DNA from: Beroe ovata | Lineage: Eukaryota > Ctenophora > Nuda > Beroida > Beroidae | Assembly (NCBI GenBank): GCA_946803715.1 | Contig: CAMPET010000088.1 | Coordinates: 229,964-248,168 of the forward strand | Direction: 5' to 3' | Length of the DNA: 18,205 nt | Made by a program: the position numbers and the translations under genes | Shown here: positions 17,197 to 18,205 of the stretch, piece by piece | Layout: each line of letters opens with the position of its first letter | Numbering within the stretch: the first letter of the stretch is position 1 | Notes under the pieces: model-generated | Told to the model about the DNA's origin: nothing | Databases searched by the model: none | The model's input: only the letters and a program-made list of their open reading frames with translations

Positions 17197-17946
17197 TGTT
17201 TGATAAGCCCCTGGACGAGGTTTTTGACACCGGTACAACACTATCCCAGATAACGCAATACGTGAGTACACCATATTATCATTGTAGAGCTGCACTATGA
17301 CGTGATGATGAACATGTGGCAAAGGAACTTCTGATATTCCGAATAGGGAACAGTGTCGCGTGTTTCTGATTATCTCTATTTGATGATGAATTTATCAATA
17401 ACGATAATTGCACGGTGACGAGATTGCGCAATTTCAGCAATTGACGAGTTGAGTAGTAGGTTTGTGCGCTTGGCGCCATTAATCTTGTCGGAAGTTATAT
17501 CTGAATTAAACACACGGGCGTTTGTTATAGTGTATTCTAACAACAACAACCTCTCTCTTAGAGAATCAGCAAGAGGATAAAGTCAAGTGGAGTTCGTCTT
17601 TCCACGAGGAATTCTTCCATAAACAGGTTTGTGTGTGTGTGTGAGAGTGTGTGTGTGTGTGTATGTGTTAGNTGTGTGTGAGTGTGTGAGTGTGTGTGTA
17701 AGTGGGTGTGTGTGTAAGTGGGTGAGTGAGTGTGTATATGTGTGAGTGTGTGTTTCTGTGAGTTTCTGTGAGTGTGAATGTGTTTTTGTGTGTGTCTGTG
17801 TGTGTTTGTATGGGACTGCGAAATATCTTTGCAATTCTAATTATCTAGCTTTTACATACATACACGACATACTGGGATAGTGCTCTGAGACCTGTAGAAT
17901 AATTGGAAATGTCTCCTTTGTATCGATTTTCGTACATCAAAGGAGA
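17197..17946 (+). CDS. Three splice-compatible exons of an unidentified protein
   Basis: Proposed exons are 17197-17261 (acceptor TACTTTCAG, donor GTGAGT), 17570-17626 (acceptor AATCAG, donor GTTTGT) and 17898-17946 (acceptor CCTGTAG, donor GTAAGT). They join in phase 0. They read FDKPLDEVFDTGTTLSQITQ-Y, then QEDKVKWSSSFHEEFFHKQ, then NNWKCLLCIDFRTSKE. The first exon enters in phase 1, matching the open end of the PH-domain gene's exon 5, so they could be its 3' part. A separate gene is equally possible. Exon 2 has an alternative acceptor at 17561. I recognise no domain. The strong donors at 17262 and 17947 are the best evidence. The gene would continue beyond the window. Confidence 0.4.
17627..17812. 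repeat. GT microsatellite starting at a splice donor
   Basis: Interrupted (GT)n with GAGTGTGT and AAGTGGGTG variants and an N at 17672. It begins at the donor of the proposed 17570-17626 exon, just as the 1103 microsatellite begins at a SERTA donor. Confidence 0.95.
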
Positions 17947-18052
17947 GTAAGTGGCATATCCTTTGATACCCATACACTCACTTTTTACCTAAAAGTGTCG
18001 AGTTATTATTGTCGGAGTGTAATAAACCAATCTATAATCATGGTGTATGTTA

Positions 18053-18096
18053 GTAAAGAGAGAGAGAGTGAGGGAGGGAGGAAAGTAGAGTGAGAG
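18053..18096. repeat. GA-rich simple sequence
   Basis: AAAGAGAGAGAGAGTGAGGGAGGGAGGAAAG and neighbouring GAGAGTGT words, non-coding. Confidence 0.85.
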
Positions 18097-18121
18097 TGTA
18101 GTGTTTACTTCTATCAGTTGT

Positions 18122-18189
18122 TGTAGGTGTTAATATCACCATATTTCCTATATGCCAGCACGTATGATGACATGGACGTGGTTTTAGAA
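18122..18189 (+). other. Possible further exon at the window edge
   Basis: After a TTGTAG acceptor-like site at 18121-18126 (alternatively ATGCCAG near 18160) the plus strand stays open and ends with TYDDMDVVLE before running into CA repeats. The phase does not clearly match the 17898-17946 exon, so this is only a candidate for the next exon. Confidence 0.2.
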
Positions 18190-18205
18190 CACACACACAC
18201 ACACA
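18189..18205. repeat. CA microsatellite at the right edge
   Basis: (AC)n running off the window end. Confidence 0.9.

Noticed and set aside
17583-17834. 83-codon minus-strand frame over the GT microsatellite
   Set aside because: It is a Thr-His low-complexity translation of a microsatellite.

Overview
This is animal nuclear DNA. The genes are split into short exons with GT-AG introns (73-182 bp in the best-resolved gene), and two encoded proteins, a BET bromodomain protein and a SERTA-domain protein, belong to animal regulatory families. Compact introns, AT-rich spacers, dense GT/CA microsatellites and small foldback transposons suggest an invertebrate with a small genome. An early-branching animal such as a sponge would fit, but that is an inference. 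Three microsatellites contain N, so this is an assembled scaffold.

Layout. Bases 1-370 hold a 24-bp tandem repeat, a hairpin and a roughly 60-bp duplication carrying CACGTG boxes. From 419 to 1480 the plus strand encodes the last four coding exons of a SERTA-domain (SERTAD/CDCA4-type) protein. The convergent spacer 1481-4398 holds dispersed repeats, a foldback element and telomere-like TTAGGG words. The minus strand from 8385 down to 4399 encodes a complete BET protein (bromodomain 1, bromodomain 2, coiled coil/basic region, NET domain, serine/acidic tail) in 15 coding exons. I could reconstruct it with every phase closing, giving about 765 residues. Bases 8390-13200 are gene-poor: a GT microsatellite, a 3'-end relic of a non-LTR retrotransposon, a nested pair of foldback elements with an exact 8-bp target duplication, and a duplicated segment of about 120 bp.

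From 13243 the plus strand carries a small multi-exon gene whose first five exons spell a single PH domain. It has no long ORF and is found only by joining splice-compatible exons. At 15758-15782 on the minus strand lies a candidate first exon for a dually lipidated protein (starts MGCVNSKA). It lies about 80 bp downstream of a perfect palindromic RFX X-box at 15863-15876. From 17197 to 17946 three splice-compatible plus-strand exons of unknown identity end the coding content. They may be the 3' part of the PH gene or a separate gene.

The genes are not an operon. The two recognised ones are both nuclear transcription regulators: BET proteins read acetylated histones, and SERTA proteins are cofactors of E2F and of PHD-bromodomain proteins. 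Their adjacency may be chance. No complete transposase, tRNA, rRNA or CRISPR was seen.
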